A stretch of DNA of 63,935 nt from the NCBI RefSeq assembly GCF_030409335.1, contig NZ_JAUFPN010000110.1, positions 1 through 63,935 on the forward strand, read 5' to 3'. Positions within the stretch are counted from its first letter, which is position 1; the number at the start of each line of letters is the position of its first letter. Origin of the DNA: Paeniroseomonas aquatica. Its GTDB lineage: Bacteria; Pseudomonadota; Alphaproteobacteria; Acetobacterales; Acetobacteraceae. Below the pieces are notes generated by a model. It was not told the origin of the DNA. It did no database searches and was given only the letters and a program-made list of their open reading frames with translations. A program made the translations under genes and the position numbers. Below, piece after piece: positions 15,350-25,211 of the stretch.

Positions 15350-16894
15350 TCAGGCCTTCCTGCGCCGCCGGCGGAGCATCCCCCGCACTTCCCGCAGGTC
15401 CACCGCCCGCAGCAGGTGCGCGGCGACGAAGTAGGCGGCGCTGCCGCCGGCGACCAGCAGCCCGAGCGCCACGAAGCGCAGCCCCGGCGCCGCCGGGAAG
15501 AGCAGCGCCTGCAGCAGCCAGAGCACCACGCCCATCGCCGCGGCGGCCAGCAGCAGCCGCGGCAGCCGCTGCCGCAGCCGGCGGTCCGGGACGAACTGGC
15601 CGCGCCGCAGCAGCAGCACGCCGAGCGCCAGGGCGTTGAACCAGGCCGAGAGCGCGGTCGCCAGCGCCACCCCGACGTGGCTGAGGTACCGGGTCAGGAT
15701 GAGGTTGAGCAGCAGGTTCAGCGCCACCGCGGCGAAGCCGACCTTCACCGGCGTCGCGGTGTCGCCGCGGGCGAAGAAGCCGGGGGCGAAGATCTTGACC
15801 AGCACATAGGCCGGCAGGCCGATGGCATAGGCGCCGAGCGCGGCGGCGGTGGCGGAGGCCTCGGCCGGGCCGAAGGCGCCGCGCTGGAACAGCACGCCGA
15901 CGATGGGATAGGCGACCACCGCCTGGCCGACCGCGGCCGGCAGGCAGAGCAGCAGGGAGAGCTCGGCCGCCCGGTTCATGGTCCGGTGCGCCGAGAGGCT
16001 CTCCCCGGCGCGGACCTGGCGCGAGAGCAGCGGCAGCATGGCGGTGCCGACCGCGGCGCCGATGACGCCGAGCGGCAGCTGGCCGACCCGGTCGGCGTAG
16101 TAGAGGTAGGAAACGGCGCCGGCCGGCAGGAAGCTGGCGATGATGACGTCGATTGCGAGGTTGAGCTGGGTCACCCCGGCGCCGAGGATGCCGGGGACCA
16201 TCCGCCGCAGCACCTGCCGCACCTCCGGCGCCAGGGACGGCAGCCGCAGGATCCGCAGCGCCATCCCCGCCCGGGCGCAGGCCCAGAGCACGAGGCCGAG
16301 CTGCACCGCGCCCGAGGCGACCACGCCCCAGGCCAGCGCATGCGCCGGCGTCGCCACATAGGGCGTGAGGACCAGCAGCGAGGCCATGGACAGCAGGTTG
16401 AAGAAGATCGGCGCGGCCGCGGCGGCGGCGAAGCGCTCCAGCCCGTTCAGCACGCCCGAGACCAGCGCGGTCAGGCAGATCAGCAGCAGGTAGGGGAAGG
16501 TGATCCGGGTCAGCTCGATGGCGAGCGTGAACTTGGCCGGGTCGTCGGAGAAGCCCGGCGCCAGCACCCGCATGAGCTGCGGCATGGTGATGATGCCGAT
16601 CACCACCAGCAGCGACAGCCACAAGGTCATCAGCGCCGCCATCCGCTCGGCCAGCTGCTGCGCCACCTTCGGCCCCTGCACCGCCAGCGTGCCGGCGAAG
16701 GCGGGGACGAAGGCGGCGTTGAAGGCGCCTTCCCCGAACAGCCGGCGGAACAGGTTCGGCAGCTTCAGCGCGACGAAGAAGCAATCCGCGATCGGCCCGG
16801 CGCCGAGCCGGGCGGCGATGAACATGTCCCGGGCAAAGCCGAGCACGCGGCTGGCCATGGTCCAGCCGCCAACGGTGAGGACGCCTTTGAGCAT
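15350..16894 (-). CDS. murJ: Lipid II flippase MurJ
   Basis: A 514-aa polytopic inner-membrane protein of the MOP exporter superfamily that moves lipid II across the membrane for peptidoglycan synthesis. The MurJ hallmark strings are present: MLKGVLTVGGWTMASRVLGF, FFVALKLPNLFRRLFGEGAF and AAFVPAFAGTL, followed by about 14 hydrophobic helices and a basic C-terminus (MLRRRRRKA). Length is normal. The gene is divergent from a small unknown gene with a 190-bp gap that should hold its promoter. The FkbH-like gene lies 85 bp downstream on the same strand. Confidence 0.96.
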   Translation of the reverse strand: MLKGVLTVGGWTMASRVLGFARDMFIAARLGAGPIADCFFVALKLPNLFRRLFGEGAFNAAFVPAFAGTLAVQGPKVAQQLAERMAALMTLWLSLLVVIGIITMPQLMRVLAPGFSDDPAKFTLAIELTRITFPYLLLICLTALVSGVLNGLERFAAAAAAPIFFNLLSMASLLVLTPYVATPAHALAWGVVASGAVQLGLVLWACARAGMALRILRLPSLAPEVRQVLRRMVPGILGAGVTQLNLAIDVIIASFLPAGAVSYLYYADRVGQLPLGVIGAAVGTAMLPLLSRQVRAGESLSAHRTMNRAAELSLLLCLPAAVGQAVVAYPIVGVLFQRGAFGPAEASATAAALGAYAIGLPAYVLVKIFAPGFFARGDTATPVKVGFAAVALNLLLNLILTRYLSHVGVALATALSAWFNALALGVLLLRRGQFVPDRRLRQRLPRLLLAAAAMGVVLWLLQALLFPAAPGLRFVALGLLVAGGSAAYFVAAHLLRAVDLREVRGMLRRRRRKA

Positions 16895-17084
16895 GGCGCG
16901 CCCTCTAGCCTGGAATCGCGGCGGCGGCGAGGCGCCAGGCGGATCACGGCATGTGGCCGGATGCTTCCAGCAACCGGCGGGGTTCGGGCCGGGACGATTC
17001 TTCGCACCCGTCGCCGCCGCCGCCGGCTATGCTCGGCTCCTGGCGGCTGCCGCCCGGTGGCCGGCCATGACGGAGGATCCCGGC

Positions 17085-17309
17085 ATGTCCGATGCGGTCA
17101 TCGCCCCCCTGGTCCGCGACCTGGTCGCCTGGGTGGCGGCCGGCCCCCGCCCCTACCGGGAGGTGATCGAGGCCTGGCGCACCTCCTGCCCGCGGCTCAC
17201 GGTCTGGGAGGATGCGGTGGATGGCGGCTTCGTCGCCGTCACCGGCGGCGCGGGCGGCTTGCTGGTCGAGGCGACGGAGCGCGGAAAAACGCTGCTTTCG
17301 GCCCGCTGA
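17085..17309 (+). CDS. Conserved-looking small protein, unknown function
   Basis: A 74-aa soluble protein beginning MSDAVIAPLVRDLVAWVAAG and containing YREVIEAWRTSCPRLTVWED. I do not recognise a named family; the pattern of aromatic and charged residues looks like a small folded domain. A strong Shine-Dalgarno GGAGG at 17072-17076 sits 8 nt before this ATG, which decides it over the in-frame ATG at 17067. The clc-type gene follows 52 bp downstream on the same strand. Confidence 0.65.
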   Translation: MSDAVIAPLVRDLVAWVAAGPRPYREVIEAWRTSCPRLTVWEDAVDGGFVAVTGGAGGLLVEATERGKTLLSAR

Positions 17310-17361
17310 CCGCCAGAAGTGTCTCGCCACCGCCGCGCCGCTGCGGCAATGACCATCCGGC

Positions 17362-19146
17362 ATGCATACCTCCGATCTCCGGCGCCGGGTCCTGTTGCTG
17401 CGGCGCTGGTCGCGGCTGGCCGCGCAGCTGCGCGGCTGGGTCCGCGGCAGCGAGGTGGCGGTGGTGGTGCTGGCCGTGCTGGTCGGCGGCACCGTCGGCC
17501 TGCTGGCCTGGGGCATGGGCGCCCTGGCGCATGGCCTGCAGCGCCTGCTCTACGATCTCGAGCCGCATCTGCGGCTTTCCGCCGCGACCCGGCTGCCGGC
17601 CTGGCAGCTGCTGCTGATCCCGGCGCTGGGCGGGCTGGCCCTGGCCATGCTGAACCGCGCCATCGCCCGCTGGCGGCCCAAGGCGCCGATCGACCCGATC
17701 GAGGCCAATGCCATGCACGGCGGCCGGCTGTCCCTGACCGACGGCGTCGTGGTCGGGGCGCAGACGGTGCTCTCGAACGGCGTCGGCGCCTCGGTGGGGC
17801 TGGAGGCGGGCTATACCCAGGTGGGCGGCGGCATCGCCTCCCGGCTCGGCCAGGCCTTCTCGCTGCGGCGGGGGGACCTGCGGATCCTGGTCGGGGCCGG
17901 CACCGCGGCGGCGATCGGCGCCGCCTTCGACGCGCCGCTGACCGGCGCCTTCTATGCCTTCGAGCTGGTGATCGGCACCTACAGCATCGCCGCGCTGTTT
18001 CCGGTGGTGGCGGCCGCGGTGACCGCGGTGCTGGTCGCCCGCAGCCTGCAGGCCGGCACCTACATCGTCGAGAGCGCGGCGCCGAGCGTGGTCGACCTCG
18101 GCACCTATCCGTTGGCCCTGCTGATCGGGGCGCTCTGCGGCTTGGCCGGGATCGCCATGATGCGGGGCGTCGGCCTCACCGAGGCGCTGCTGGTGCGGAG
18201 CATCCCTTCCGCGACCCTGCGGCTGATGCTGGGCGGGCTGGCGGTGGGCGGGCTGGCGCTGATCTCGCCGGTGGCGCTCTCGGCCGGGCATGGCGCGCTG
18301 CACCTGGCCTTCATGACGGAAGCCCCGGCCTGGCCGGTGCTGGCGCTGCTGCTGGTGAAGGCGGCCTCCTCGATCCTGTCGCTCGGCAGCGGCTTCCGCG
18401 GCGGGCTGTTCTTCGCCTCGCTGCTGATCGGCGCCCTCGGCGGCAAGCTCTTCGCCGGGGTGCTGGCGCTGTGGCTGCCGCCGGGGCCGGACCCGCTGCT
18501 GATGGCGATCATCGGCATGAGCGCCTTCGGCACCGCGGTCATCGGCGCGCCGCTGGCCATGACCTTCCTGGCGCTGGAGACCACCGGCAGCCTGGCGGTG
18601 GCCGGGCCGGTGCTGGCGGCCGTCGCCGTCTCCGGCCTGATCGTGCGGCGGCTGTTCGGCTATTCCTTCGCCACCTGGCGCTTCCACCTGCGCGGCGAGA
18701 CCATCCGCAGCGCGCACGACATCGGCTGGATCAACGACCTGACCGTCGGCAGCGTGATGCGGCGGGAGGTGCCGACCGCCGCCGCCACGCTGGACCTGGC
18801 GGCCTTCCGGCAGCGCTTCCCGCTCGGCGCGGCGACGCGGGTGGTGCTGCTGGACGAGGCCGGCCGCTACGCCGGGCTGGTCTCGGTCCCGGAGGCGCAT
18901 GCGGCGCCGCTGGAGGGGGGCTCGCTGTCCGGCCTGATGCACCTGGACGACCGGGTGCTGCTGCCGAGCATGAACGCCCGGGTCGCCATGGCGGCCTTCG
19001 AGGCGGCCGAGGCCGAGGCCATGGCGGTGGTCGACGGGCCCGGCCGCAAGCCCATCGGGCTGGTGACCGAGGCCCATCTGCTGCGCCGCTACGGCGAGGA
19101 GATGGAGAAGCGGCGGCGCGAGGAAAGCGGGATCGCCTCGGCCTGA
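17362..19146 (+). CDS. CLC-family chloride channel/transporter, divergent motifs
   Basis: A 594-aa membrane protein with CLC architecture (about residues 25-435) and a soluble C-terminal part with two CBS-like halves (about 450-590; VGSVMRREVPT, GLVTEAHLLRRYG). The second anion motif appears as NGVGASVGLEAGYTQ, keeping the gating glutamate but as G-L-E-A-G instead of G-R-E-G-P. The first motif GSGIPE is missing; the same place reads IDPIEANAMHGGRLS. The third region is LGSGFRGGLFFASLLIG. Ion selectivity therefore cannot be assumed. It ends 27 bp from the convergent 92-aa protein gene. Confidence 0.85.
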   Translation: MHTSDLRRRVLLLRRWSRLAAQLRGWVRGSEVAVVVLAVLVGGTVGLLAWGMGALAHGLQRLLYDLEPHLRLSAATRLPAWQLLLIPALGGLALAMLNRAIARWRPKAPIDPIEANAMHGGRLSLTDGVVVGAQTVLSNGVGASVGLEAGYTQVGGGIASRLGQAFSLRRGDLRILVGAGTAAAIGAAFDAPLTGAFYAFELVIGTYSIAALFPVVAAAVTAVLVARSLQAGTYIVESAAPSVVDLGTYPLALLIGALCGLAGIAMMRGVGLTEALLVRSIPSATLRLMLGGLAVGGLALISPVALSAGHGALHLAFMTEAPAWPVLALLLVKAASSILSLGSGFRGGLFFASLLIGALGGKLFAGVLALWLPPGPDPLLMAIIGMSAFGTAVIGAPLAMTFLALETTGSLAVAGPVLAAVAVSGLIVRRLFGYSFATWRFHLRGETIRSAHDIGWINDLTVGSVMRREVPTAAATLDLAAFRQRFPLGAATRVVLLDEAGRYAGLVSVPEAHAAPLEGGSLSGLMHLDDRVLLPSMNARVAMAAFEAAEAEAMAVVDGPGRKPIGLVTEAHLLRRYGEEMEKRRREESGIASA

Positions 19147-19173
19147 CCCGGCGGGCCGCCGAGGCCGCCTTTC

Positions 19174-19452
19174 CTATTCCTCGGCGAGGCCGGCGCTGGA
19201 GCCCTGGCTGCCCTTGCCGGTCGCCTTGTCCTCGGTCACGCCGGCCGCGGCGGCGCCGCTCTCGGCGGTCTGGCCCTTGACCTTGATGTTCACCGGCCCG
19301 CCGGGGGCCTTGGCGTCGGTCCGGTTGTTGTTGTCACCGGGGGCCGGCTGGTACTGGTGCTCCGGCGACTTGTCCCGCTCCGGGGCATGCGGGCCGCGGC
19401 TGCTGGTCAGGTTCTCGTAGGGCTCGACGTTGGTCTTGGGGTCGGCTGGCAT
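19174..19452 (-). CDS. Small disordered hydrophilic protein, unknown function
   Basis: A 92-aa protein lacking hydrophobic core segments, rich in Gly, Ala, Pro, Asn, Lys and Glu, with PERDKSPEHQYQPAPGDNNN in the middle. It is predicted by eye to be intrinsically disordered. The start is ATG at 19452. No family is recognised; such proteins in soil bacteria are sometimes stress or desiccation related, but nothing here proves that. It is convergent with the CLC gene and followed at distance by glnD's 3' end upstream on the same strand. Confidence 0.6.
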   Translation of the reverse strand: MPADPKTNVEPYENLTSSRGPHAPERDKSPEHQYQPAPGDNNNRTDAKAPGGPVNIKVKGQTAESGAAAAGVTEDKATGKGSQGSSAGLAEE

Positions 19453-19531
19453 GGCGATCACTCCCGGTTCGGGAAGCCAACGCCGCGGCGCCATCCCGGG
19501 TTTGCGCCCTATTTCAGGAAGGACGGGCCGC

Positions 19532-22366
19532 TCAGCCCGGGTCAGCCGCGGCGCGGGGGGCGGCGGGGGCGCCGCCCTCGCCGGCCGGCGGCGCCAGGGC
19601 CGCCTCCATCGCATCCCGCAGGGTATGCAGCTTGCGCTCGTTCTCGACCTTCAGCCCGAAGACGTCCTTCACGTAGAAGACGTCCACCGCCCGCACCCCG
19701 TAGGTGGTGATATGCGCGCTGGCGATCTGCAGGCCCTGGTCGCTGATGGCGGCGGTCACGTCGTGCAGCAGGCCCGGGCGGTCGCGGCCGTTCACCTCGA
19801 TGACCGTGTGGGTATTGCTGGCGTGGTTGTCGAAGACCACGCGCGGCGGCACCGTCACGGCCCGCAGCCGGGCCGGCTCGCGCCGCACCTTGCGGATCTC
19901 GTCGCGCAGCCGCAGCCGGCCCGACAGCGCCTGCTCGATCAGCACCGAAAGCCGCGCCAGCCGGTGCGGCTGCTCGAAGGCGCCGCCGGCGGCGTCCTGC
20001 ACCCAGAAGGTGTCGAGCGCCATGCCGTTGGTGAGGGTGTGGATCCGGGCATCGACGATCGAGGCCCCGGCGACCGCGAGCGCCCCGGCGATGCGGCTGA
20101 ACAGCCCCGGATGGTCGGCGGCATAGACGGTGATCTCGGTCACCGCGCGGGATTCGAGCACCCGGGTCCGCACCGTCAGCGGCGCGCCGACCGCCTCCGC
20201 GTCGAGGATCAGCGAGGCATGGCGGGCATGGGTCTCGGCATCGAAGGAGAGCCAGTAGCCGGGATAGCCCAGGGAGAGGAATTTCGCCCGGTCCGCCGCC
20301 GGCCAGGCCTCCAGCATGGCGCCGGCGGCGTCGCGGGCGCGGGCCACCCGCACGTCGCGCTCCGGCACCGAGAGCCCGCCGGCCAGCACCTCCGCCACCC
20401 GCCAGTAGACCTCGCGCAGCAGGGTCGCCTTCCAGCCGTTCCAGACCCGCGGGCCGACCGCCCGCATGTCGCAGACCGTCAGCACCAGCAGCAGCCGCAG
20501 GCGTTCCGGCGACTGCACCAGGTCGGCGATGTCGAGGATGGTCTTGGGGTCCTCGATGTCCCGCTTGAAGGCGGTCTGGCTCACCAGCAGGTGGTGCAGG
20601 ACGAGCCAGGAGACGGTCTCCGTCTCCTCCGGGTTCAGGCCGAGCCGGGGACAGAGCTCGGTGGCGATGCGGGCGCCGAGCTCGGAATGGTCGCCGCCGC
20701 GGCCCTTGGCGATGTCGTGCAGCAGCGCCGCCATGTAGAGCGCCCGGCGGGACTGCAGCTGGCCGATCAGCTCGCTGGCGACCGGGGCGACCTCGGCGAG
20801 CTCGTTCCGCTCGATCTGCTGCAGGACGCCGATCGCCTCGATCGTGTGCTCATCGACGGTGAACACGTGGTAGGTGTCGAATTGCATGAGCCCGACGATG
20901 CGGGCCCAGTCGGGGATGAAGCGGGAGAGGAAGCCCGTCTCGTTCATCAGCCGCAGCCAGAGCGCGGCGTCGCGGCCGGTCAGGATGTCGAGGAACAGCG
21001 CATTCGCTTCCGGCTGCCCGCGCAGGTCGGCCGCATGGTAGGCGTTGCGGATCAGCGCCCGGATGGCGAGGGGATGGATCTCCAGCTTGCGGTCGCGCGC
21101 CGCCTTGACGATGCGGAGCATCAGCACCGGCTCGCGGGAGAAGTCCCGGTTCGGCGGCGCCGCCACCAGCTTGCCGTCGGCCAGCGCCAGCCCGGCCTCG
21201 GCCAGCGCCGCGTCACCCTGGCGGCGGACCGCGGGGGGGCCGAGCGCCGCCCGCTCGATCGCCGGCTCCAGCACCCGGGTCAGGCGGAGCACGTCGCGCA
21301 CCGTCAGGAACAGGTGCTTCATGAAGCGCTCGACGCCATCCTGCCGGCCGCGCGGCGTATAGCCCATGCGGGCGCCGACCACCGGCTGGAAGTCGAAGGT
21401 CAGGCGTTCCTCGGCCCGGCCGGCGACGTAGTGCAGGTGGAAGCGGACGGTCCAGAGGAAGTTCCAGGCGCGGCGGATGGCGCGGGCCTCGTGCTCGGTC
21501 AGCAGGCCGCCGCCGGGGCTCTCGGCGCCGACCAGCTCCGGCATGCGCTGGGTGCCGAAGGCGTAGCGGGCCAGCCAGTAGAGGGTCTGCAGGTCGCGCA
21601 GCCCGCCGCGGCCTTCCTTGACGTTCGGCTCCACCAGGAAGGGGCTGTCGCCGTAGCGGGCGTGGCGGCCGGCCCGCTCGGTCCGCTTGGCCGAAAGGAA
21701 GGGGGCGAGGCCGCGGTCCTTCCTGGACCTGTCGAACACGACCAGGAAGCGCTCGAAGACCGGCTTCTCGCCGACCAGGAAGCGGGCATCGACCAGGGCG
21801 GTCAGCACGGTCGCGTCGCGGCCGGCCTCCTCCATGCAGTCGCGGATGCTGCGGGTCGCGTGCCCGACCTTCAGCCCGAGGTCCCAGAGCAGGTACAGGA
21901 TGAACTCGACCACCCGCTGGGTGCGCGGCCCGGCCTGCTGGTCGGTCAGGAACAGCAGGTCGATGTCGGAATAGGGCGCCAGCACGCCGCGGCCGTAGCC
22001 GCCGGTGGCGACCAGGGCGAAGGGCGCTTCCGCTTCCTCGGCCGGGCTGCGCGGCGGGACCATGGCGAGGGCATAGCTCTGGATCGCCAGCATCACCCCG
22101 TCGGTCAGCGCCGCCAGCCAGCGGGCCGCCGGCAGGCCCGGCAGTTCCTGGGTCTCGAAGGCCTCCTGGACCCGGCCCTGGATCCGGCCGAGATGGCTGC
22201 GCAGCAGGTCGAGCGCCGCCTCGCGGCGGATCGGGCCCGCCAGGAGGTCGGCGATCAGGTCGGGGATTACCCCGGGTGCATCGGCCAACGCCGTGGGGCG
22301 TGGGGCCGAGCCCCGGGCGGGATAGGTCGCCGCGGCTGTCATATCTTCAAGCCTAACGCCACTCAT
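19532..22366 (-). CDS. glnD: [Protein-PII] uridylyltransferase / uridylyl-removing enzyme
   Basis: A 944-aa bifunctional nitrogen sensor that uridylylates PII proteins at low glutamine and removes UMP at high glutamine. Domains in order: nucleotidyltransferase (GGYGRGVLAPYSDIDLLF, residues ~122-139), GlnD helical domain, HD phosphohydrolase (ALLHDIAKGRGGDHSELG, ~548-565), and two ACT domains (ITVYAADHPGLFSRIAGALA near 745 and EVNGRDRPGLLHDVTAAI near 855). All catalytic motifs are intact. Its ATG overlaps the mutS stop by 4 bp, so GlnD translation is coupled to MutS. Confidence 0.96.
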   Translation of the reverse strand: MSGVRLEDMTAAATYPARGSAPRPTALADAPGVIPDLIADLLAGPIRREAALDLLRSHLGRIQGRVQEAFETQELPGLPAARWLAALTDGVMLAIQSYALAMVPPRSPAEEAEAPFALVATGGYGRGVLAPYSDIDLLFLTDQQAGPRTQRVVEFILYLLWDLGLKVGHATRSIRDCMEEAGRDATVLTALVDARFLVGEKPVFERFLVVFDRSRKDRGLAPFLSAKRTERAGRHARYGDSPFLVEPNVKEGRGGLRDLQTLYWLARYAFGTQRMPELVGAESPGGGLLTEHEARAIRRAWNFLWTVRFHLHYVAGRAEERLTFDFQPVVGARMGYTPRGRQDGVERFMKHLFLTVRDVLRLTRVLEPAIERAALGPPAVRRQGDAALAEAGLALADGKLVAAPPNRDFSREPVLMLRIVKAARDRKLEIHPLAIRALIRNAYHAADLRGQPEANALFLDILTGRDAALWLRLMNETGFLSRFIPDWARIVGLMQFDTYHVFTVDEHTIEAIGVLQQIERNELAEVAPVASELIGQLQSRRALYMAALLHDIAKGRGGDHSELGARIATELCPRLGLNPEETETVSWLVLHHLLVSQTAFKRDIEDPKTILDIADLVQSPERLRLLLVLTVCDMRAVGPRVWNGWKATLLREVYWRVAEVLAGGLSVPERDVRVARARDAAGAMLEAWPAADRAKFLSLGYPGYWLSFDAETHARHASLILDAEAVGAPLTVRTRVLESRAVTEITVYAADHPGLFSRIAGALAVAGASIVDARIHTLTNGMALDTFWVQDAAGGAFEQPHRLARLSVLIEQALSGRLRLRDEIRKVRREPARLRAVTVPPRVVFDNHASNTHTVIEVNGRDRPGLLHDVTAAISDQGLQIASAHITTYGVRAVDVFYVKDVFGLKVENERKLHTLRDAMEAALAPPAGEGGAPAAPRAAADPG

Positions 22367-25059
22367 GCGCCGTTGACAGCGCCATCCATGAGGCTGCGGA
22401 GACGATAAATCATCTCCTGTGCCTCCCGCGGCGACAAACTGTCCGGATCGAGGGCAGCCAGCGCCTCCAGGGCCGGGTGTTGCTCAACCGGAACGGGTGC
22501 CGGAGGCGTGGCCACACCGGCGGCGGGGCGCGAGAACAGCGGCAGCTCGTCCGACAGCGGGTCGAGGCCGCGCGCCCGGGCCTCGAGCGAGGCCAGCACC
22601 TGCCCGGCGCGGTGCAGCACCGCGCGGGGCACGCCGGCCAGCCTGGCGACATGGATGCCCCAGCTCTTCTCGGCGGTGCCGGGGCCGACCGCATGCAGGA
22701 AGACCACCTCCCCCTTCCATTCCCGCACCCGCATGGTGGCCGGCACCAGCTCGGGCAGCTTGCCGGCGAGTGCCGTCAGCTCATGGAAATGGGTGGCGAA
22801 GATGGTCCGGCAGCGGGTGCGGTCGTGCAGCGCCTCCAGCACCGCCCAGGCGATCGCCAGCCCGTCCCAGGTGGCGGTGCCGCGGCCGACCTCGTCCAGC
22901 ACCACCAGCGATCGCGGGCCGGCGAGGTTCAGGATGGCGGCGGTCTCGGCCATCTCGACCATGAAGGTGGAGCGGCCGCCGGCGATGTCGTCGGCGGCGC
23001 CGACGCGGGAAAACAGCCGGTCGGTCAGCCCCAGCCGGGCCGCCTCGGCCGGGACGAAGAGCCCGGCCTGGGCCAGCACCACGAACAGCGCGTTCTGCCG
23101 CAGGAAGGTGGACTTGCCGGCCATGTTGGGGCCGGTCAGCAGGCAGATGCGGCGGCCGGGCGAGAGGTCGCAGTCGTTGGGCACGAAGGCGCCCGAGCGG
23201 TTGCGAGCCAAAGCGGCGGCGACCACGGGGTGGCGTCCGCCGGTGATGGCGAAATCCGGCCGCTCGGTCAGCTCCGGCCGGCACCAGCCGCCGCCGCTGG
23301 CCAGCTCGGCGCTGGCGGCGTGGATGTCCACCTCGGCCAGGGCCTCCGCCGCGCGGGTGATGCCGGCCGCCGCCGCCAGGCAGAGGTCGCGCAGGTGCCG
23401 GGTGACGAGCTTCTCCCGCCGGGCGGCCTGGTCGGCGGCCTCGGCCAGCCGGCGGTCGAGCCCGGCCAGCGCGGCGCAGGTGAAGCGGTGGCCGTTCGCC
23501 ATGGTCTGGCGATGGATCGGGGCGAATTCGCCGCCTGCCCCGGCCGGGGCCTCGCGCAGCAGCTTCTCCCCGGCGGCGGCGGGCAGCTCGGCGAGGTAGC
23601 CGAACTGCTGGTGGTGGCGGATCTTCAGCGCGGCGACGCCCCAGGCCTGGCAGAGATCCAGCTGAAGGGCGGCGATGGCGCCGCGGGCGTCGTCGCGCAG
23701 CCGCCGCAGCCCGTCGAGCTGGCCGTCGTAGCCGGCGGCGACGATGCCGGCATCGTCGAGCCGGGCGGGCAGGCTCTCGGCCAGGGCGCTGGCCAGCTCG
23801 GGTCCCGGGTCGGGCGCCGGGCGCAGGGCCCGCGCGGCGTCGCGCAGCAGCGGCGGGATGGCGTCGAGCCCCCCCGGATGGTCCAGCGCCTCGGCGATCA
23901 GCCCGGCGCGGGCGAGGCCGTCGCGGATCGCGGCGAGGTCGCGCGGGGCGAAGCGGTCGAGCGCCAGCCGGGCCAGGGCGCGGGCCATGTCCGGGGCGCC
24001 CTTCAGGGTGCCGCGCAGCGAGGCGCGCAGCGCCGGGGCGGCGAGCAGGGCGGCGACCGCGTCGTGCCGGGCGAGGATGGGCGCCGGATCGGCCAGCGGG
24101 CAGGCGAGGCGGGCGGCGAGCAGGCGCCCGCCGGCCGCGGTCATGCTGCGGTCCACCGCGCCGAGCAGGCAGTCCCGCGCGCCGCCGCGCTCGGCCCGCA
24201 GGATCTCGAGGCTGCGGCGGGTGGCGGCATCCATCTGCAGCACGCCCTGGGTGCCGCGCGGCACCGGCCGGGAGAGGTGGGCCAGCGCCCCGGCCTTCTG
24301 GGTGGCCTTCACGTAGTCCAGCGCCATGGCGGCGGCGGCGATCTCGGCCGGGTGGTATTCGCCGAAGCCATCGAGCGTCGCCAGCCCATAGGCCTCCGCC
24401 ACGCGGCGGGTGCCGTCGCGCGGCGGAGACGTCTCCACCGCGCCGGCAAGGCCGAGGCTGGCGGGGGCCAGAACCTCGGCGGGTTCGAGCCGGGCGATCA
24501 GGGCGTGCAGGTCGGCCAGCGCCAGGGCCTCGGTCTCGAAGGCGCCGGTCGAGAGGTCGAGCCAGGCGGCGCCCAGCTTGTCCTCCTGCGGGGCCAGGGC
24601 CAGCAGCCAGGCCGGGCGGGCGGCCTCGAGCAGGGTCTCCTCGGTGACCGTGCCGGGGGTGACGAGGCGGACCACCTGGCGATGCACCGCCGGGGCGCGG
24701 CGGCGCTTGGCCTCCTCCGGCGTCTCCATCTGCTCGCAGATGGCGACCCGGAAGCCGCGGCGGATCAGCCGGGCGAGGTAGCTCTCATGGCTATGGGCGG
24801 GGACGCCGCACATGGCGATGCGCCGGCCCTGGTGCTCGCCGCGGTGGGAGAGGGCGATGTCGAGGGCCTCCGCGGCCGCCTCGGCATCGGCGAAGAACAT
24901 CTCGAAGAAGTCGCCCATGCGGAAGAACAGCAGCGCATCGGGGTTCTCCGCCTTGGCGGCGAACCACTGGGCCATGGCCGGGGAGGCGCCCTCGGCGGTC
25001 ATGGCCCGGGGTGTGGCACCTTGGGAGGCATCTCGGGCGGGGTCGGGCAAGCTGTCCAT
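22363..25059 (-). CDS. mutS: DNA mismatch repair protein MutS
   Basis: An 898-aa mismatch sensor ATPase. The N-terminal mismatch-binding wedge has the Phe-x-Glu motif in FFRMGDFFEMFFADAEAA; connector, lever and clamp domains follow; the ATPase domain has Walker A LLTGPNMAGKSTFLRQ (about residue 640), LFSRVGAADDIAGGRSTFMV and Walker B LVVLDEVGRGTATWDG. The helix-turn-helix C-terminus is present. Three in-frame ATGs (25095, 25059, 25002) are possible; 25059 is given, while 25002 (MTAEGASPAMAQWF) resembles the usual MutS start. It is divergent from maeB and coupled to glnD. The matching mutL is 21 kb away in this window. Confidence 0.95.
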   Translation of the reverse strand: MDSLPDPARDASQGATPRAMTAEGASPAMAQWFAAKAENPDALLFFRMGDFFEMFFADAEAAAEALDIALSHRGEHQGRRIAMCGVPAHSHESYLARLIRRGFRVAICEQMETPEEAKRRRAPAVHRQVVRLVTPGTVTEETLLEAARPAWLLALAPQEDKLGAAWLDLSTGAFETEALALADLHALIARLEPAEVLAPASLGLAGAVETSPPRDGTRRVAEAYGLATLDGFGEYHPAEIAAAAMALDYVKATQKAGALAHLSRPVPRGTQGVLQMDAATRRSLEILRAERGGARDCLLGAVDRSMTAAGGRLLAARLACPLADPAPILARHDAVAALLAAPALRASLRGTLKGAPDMARALARLALDRFAPRDLAAIRDGLARAGLIAEALDHPGGLDAIPPLLRDAARALRPAPDPGPELASALAESLPARLDDAGIVAAGYDGQLDGLRRLRDDARGAIAALQLDLCQAWGVAALKIRHHQQFGYLAELPAAAGEKLLREAPAGAGGEFAPIHRQTMANGHRFTCAALAGLDRRLAEAADQAARREKLVTRHLRDLCLAAAAGITRAAEALAEVDIHAASAELASGGGWCRPELTERPDFAITGGRHPVVAAALARNRSGAFVPNDCDLSPGRRICLLTGPNMAGKSTFLRQNALFVVLAQAGLFVPAEAARLGLTDRLFSRVGAADDIAGGRSTFMVEMAETAAILNLAGPRSLVVLDEVGRGTATWDGLAIAWAVLEALHDRTRCRTIFATHFHELTALAGKLPELVPATMRVREWKGEVVFLHAVGPGTAEKSWGIHVARLAGVPRAVLHRAGQVLASLEARARGLDPLSDELPLFSRPAAGVATPPAPVPVEQHPALEALAALDPDSLSPREAQEMIYRLRSLMDGAVNGA

Positions 25060-25211
25060 CGGCCGCAAGCTAGCCCGGATCGGCCCGGCTTCCATCCGTC
25101 CTTCGCACCCGCAAACCCGCGGCCTTTCGCTATGGCCGCATGGCTGCGAGACTGAAGCCTTCCGCGAGGCGGCCGCAGCGCCGCCAGGACCGACTGAAGG
25201 GCGAGACGAGT

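Noticed and set aside
19430-22408. A 992-codon open frame antisense to glnD
   Set aside because: Open antisense frames are expected at this GC content; GlnD on the minus strand has all domain motifs.
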